Below, in pieces: positions 62,387-64,000 of a stretch of 64,000 nt of DNA (position 1 is the first letter of the stretch; each line of letters opens with the position of its first letter). The notes under the pieces were generated by a model. It did no database searches. It was not told the DNA's origin and saw only the letters and a list, made by a program, of their open reading frames with translations. Source of the stretch: Herminiimonas contaminans (GTDB taxonomy: Bacteria; Pseudomonadota; Gammaproteobacteria; Burkholderiales; Burkholderiaceae_D); NCBI RefSeq assembly GCF_015645465.1, contig NZ_JADOEL010000014.1, positions 37,709 to 101,708 on the forward strand, in the 5' to 3' direction. Position numbers and translations under genes: made by a program.

Positions 62387-63274
62387 ATGTCGAAACGTTT
62401 ATTGCGTATCTTGCCGCTCTGTCTGACCGGCGTTCTGCTGAGTGCCTGCTCCACCATGGACATGGGCAACAGCGGTGCTAAAACAGCAGCGACCGGTTCC
62501 GCCGGTGGTGCCAATGCACAAAATGCCAACGCCGCACTGGAACGTTGCGATGCGCCTATGGGCACCATCGCCATTATCGAAGACACGAGCGCACCGTGGT
62601 ATGGCGTCCTGACCGGCCAATACAAACTCGGTTCGACCGTGCCTGTCCTCAAACTGCTGGTACAACAATCTAACTGCTTCGTCGTGGTTGAACGCGGCCG
62701 TGGCATGAACGCCATCATGGGCGAACGCGCGCTGGAACAATCCGGTGAACTGCGCAAGAAATCGAATTTCGGCAAAGGCAAAATGGTTTCCGCCGACTAC
62801 GGTCTGGTTCCATCGATCACCTTCAGCAACAACAATGCTGGCGGCATGGGCGGCAGCGTAGCCGGTTTGCTGGGTGGCGGTCTGGGTAGCGCAGTCGCTG
62901 GCATCGCAGGCAACATCAACAGCAAGGAAGCCAGCACACTGCTGAGCGTCGTCGATAACCGTTCCAGCGTACAAATCGCAGCGGCTGAAGGCAGCGCGAA
63001 AAGCATGGACTTTGGCGCTATGGGCCAATTGTTCGGCTCCAGCGCTGGTGGCAGCATGGGTGGTTACTCCAATACCGCTGAAGGTAAGGTTATCGTCGCC
63101 GCTTTCACCGACTCGTATAACAACGTCGTACGCGCTGTGAAAAACTACCGTCAACAAACGGTAAAAGGTGGCCTGGGTACCGGTGGTCAGCTCAAGGTAC
63201 AAGGTGACGACAGCCCGACACCTAAAAAGAAAAAAGCACCAGCCAAAGCAGCCGCTAAACCAGCTGCACAGTAA
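62387..63274 (+). CDS. CsgG/HfaB-like outer-membrane lipoprotein
   Basis: The product has 295 residues. A lipoprotein signal (LLRILPLCLTGVLLSACST) is followed by a CsgG-like fold: IAIIEDTSAPWYGVL, VPVLKLLVQQSNCFVVVERG, then MGERALEQSGELRKKSNFG and ADYGLVPSITFSNNN. A Gly/Ser-rich loop (GGMGGSVAGLLGGGLGSAVA) lies where CsgG has its membrane-spanning hairpins, and the C-terminus is Lys/Ala/Pro-rich. No csgA, csgB, csgE or csgF is near, so it is not part of a curli operon here. Its cargo and role are unknown. The ribosome site is GGGGAAG, with AT-rich DNA upstream. Confidence 0.82.
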   Translation: MSKRLLRILPLCLTGVLLSACSTMDMGNSGAKTAATGSAGGANAQNANAALERCDAPMGTIAIIEDTSAPWYGVLTGQYKLGSTVPVLKLLVQQSNCFVVVERGRGMNAIMGERALEQSGELRKKSNFGKGKMVSADYGLVPSITFSNNNAGGMGGSVAGLLGGGLGSAVAGIAGNINSKEASTLLSVVDNRSSVQIAAAEGSAKSMDFGAMGQLFGSSAGGSMGGYSNTAEGKVIVAAFTDSYNNVVRAVKNYRQQTVKGGLGTGGQLKVQGDDSPTPKKKKAPAKAAAKPAAQ

Positions 63275-63290
63275 TCACTGAGGCGGCACC

Positions 63291-63348
63291 GGCAAGCATC
63301 ACAGCTTGCCAGCTCCCTACTTCTACGGCGACCTTGATGGTCGCCGTA
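63291..63348 (+). terminator. Tandem hairpins between the CsgG-like and DUF1090 genes
   Basis: GGCAAGC (63291-63297) pairs with GCTTGCC (63304-63310), and TACGGCGACC (63324-63333) pairs with GGTCGCCGTA (63339-63348). Both stems are perfect. Only a poor T-run follows, so termination may be weak or Rho-assisted. Confidence 0.5.
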
Positions 63349-63435
63349 ATCATTTGCGGCACGTTATTTGTGTTGCCAGGTTTCCTACAGTTCCTATACA
63401 GTAAAGCGACTTCCAACCTAGCTAGGAGTTGCGTA

Positions 63436-63825
63436 ATGAAGATCATCAAGACCAGCTGTTTGTCCGGCCTGCTGTTGGCAGCCGTCATCATCACCGCACA
63501 TGCAGCCGAACCCTTGACTGGCTGCGCCGCCAAACGGCAGGAAGTAGAAACCCAGATCGAGCATGCGCGCGCACATGGCAACAAGGCGCAGGAAAAGAAA
63601 TTGAATATCGCGCTCAAGCAAATCGTCGATCACTGCACCGATGAAGGCCTGCGTAAAGAACGCGAAGCCGACATCAAGAAAAAAGAAAACAATGTAGCTG
63701 AACGCAAAGCTGAACTGGAAAAAGTCCAGGCCAGCGGCAAAACCAAAAAAATCGCCAAGCAACAAAAGAAACTGCAGGAAGCTGAAACCGAACTGCAGGA
63801 AGCAAAGAACAAGCTGACGCAGTAA
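63436..63825 (+). CDS. DUF1090 family exported protein (YqjC-like)
   Basis: The product has 129 residues from the ATG at 63436 with a TAGGAG site. A signal peptide (CLSGLLLAAVIITAHAAEP) is followed by the DUF1090 core: GCAAKRQEVETQIEHARAHG, NKAQEKKLNIALKQIVDHCT with the second conserved Cys, and then a long Lys/Glu-rich coiled coil (ENNVAERKAELEKVQ, KQQKKLQEAETELQEAK). The two Cys probably form a disulfide. DUF1090 includes E. coli YqjC; the function is not known. Confidence 0.9.
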   Translation: MKIIKTSCLSGLLLAAVIITAHAAEPLTGCAAKRQEVETQIEHARAHGNKAQEKKLNIALKQIVDHCTDEGLRKEREADIKKKENNVAERKAELEKVQASGKTKKIAKQQKKLQEAETELQEAKNKLTQ

Positions 63826-63933
63826 TGCGTGAACTGCCAGAATGCTGGCGGGGCTGATACAGACCATGGAATTCGAGCCTGTCAGATTTTTTGTGTGCCG
63901 AAGGTCATGAGATGATACCGAAAGGGAAACACC

Positions 63934-64000
63934 ATGACTACATCGATGAGCACAGTAAAAAAGCCCAAGAAACCGAAAGCCCTCAAACTTTTTTCCGACG
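63934..64000 (+). CDS. Start of an unidentified gene, cut by the window edge
   Basis: An ATG at 63934, preceded by AAAGGGAAA, opens a frame reading MTTSMSTVKKPKKPKALKLF up to the window end. The Lys/Pro-rich start could be a cytosolic leader, but with 22 codons visible no family can be named. A second in-frame ATG occurs four codons later. Confidence 0.5.
   Translation, partial: MTTSMSTVKKPKKPKALKLFSD

Noticed and set aside
62387..63274. Curli secretion locus
   Set aside because: CsgG-like protein alone; no csgA, csgB, csgE or csgF genes within the visible flanks.
1..64000. tRNA, rRNA, CRISPR arrays, prophage or attachment sites
   Set aside because: No cloverleaf-like genes, repeated spacer arrays, integrases or phage structural genes were recognised; short direct repeats seen are isolated.

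Overview
The window reads as a chromosomal segment of a Gram-negative betaproteobacterium, most like the Oxalobacteraceae (Herminiimonas/Janthinobacterium type). This rests on the gene families (cyo oxidase followed by SURF1 and RegB/RegA, TamA/TamB, Bug-type binding protein, MocR regulator), on Shine-Dalgarno-led genes of roughly 55% GC, and on the many signal peptides and outer-membrane proteins. The species is inferred, not shown. I see no rRNA, tRNA, CRISPR array, prophage or intact IS element.

Layout. 1-4.8 kb: the tail of a probable carbonic anhydrase, an LpxR-like outer-membrane protein, a YbaY-MliC fusion lipoprotein, two methyltransferases, a GIY-YIG protein and a cytochrome c. 5.0-10.8 kb: the tamA-tamB envelope assembly pair. 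10.9-15.0 kb: NDH-2, a CPA2 antiporter and a YbdK ligase. 15.2-20.9 kb: a signalling block made of a receiver-less sigma-54 activator, a NarL-type regulator, a stand-alone receiver and a PAS/NarX-type kinase, followed by a CsbD protein behind a good sigma-54 promoter and a Cys-paired repeat protein. 21-23.2 kb: fumC and a DUF599 gene. 23.5-28.5 kb: a sulfonate-uptake operon with two binding proteins and an SfnB/DszC-like oxidoreductase.

28.5-37.5 kb is the most interesting part. It is a tightly overlapping five-gene operon, read right to left as wecB, a bcsB-like gene, nfrB, nfrA and a ybcH-like lipoprotein gene. It resembles the E. coli nfrB-nfrA-ybcH locus (the c-di-GMP-dependent N4 phage receptor glycan), but carries its own wecB and a cellulose-type BcsB periplasmic partner. 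A long leader with several inverted repeats lies upstream. It is best read as a hybrid c-di-GMP-controlled secreted amino-sugar glycan system.

38-42.3 kb: a LysR regulator diverging from a GST/PNPOx pair, then a GNAT/MFS pair. 42.4-49.2 kb: cyoABCD-surf1-regB-regA in one direction, that is, a quinol oxidase with its assembly factor and a redox two-component system. 49.3-54.7 kb: an MFS transporter, an ESPR-type autotransporter, an IS21 remnant and a Bug-type binding protein. 55-60 kb: an amino-acid group (aminotransferase, RidA, EamA and LysE exporters, divergent MocR regulator). 60.2-64 kb: htpG, a CsgG-like lipoprotein, a DUF1090 protein and the first codons of another gene. Strong intrinsic terminators separate many of these units.
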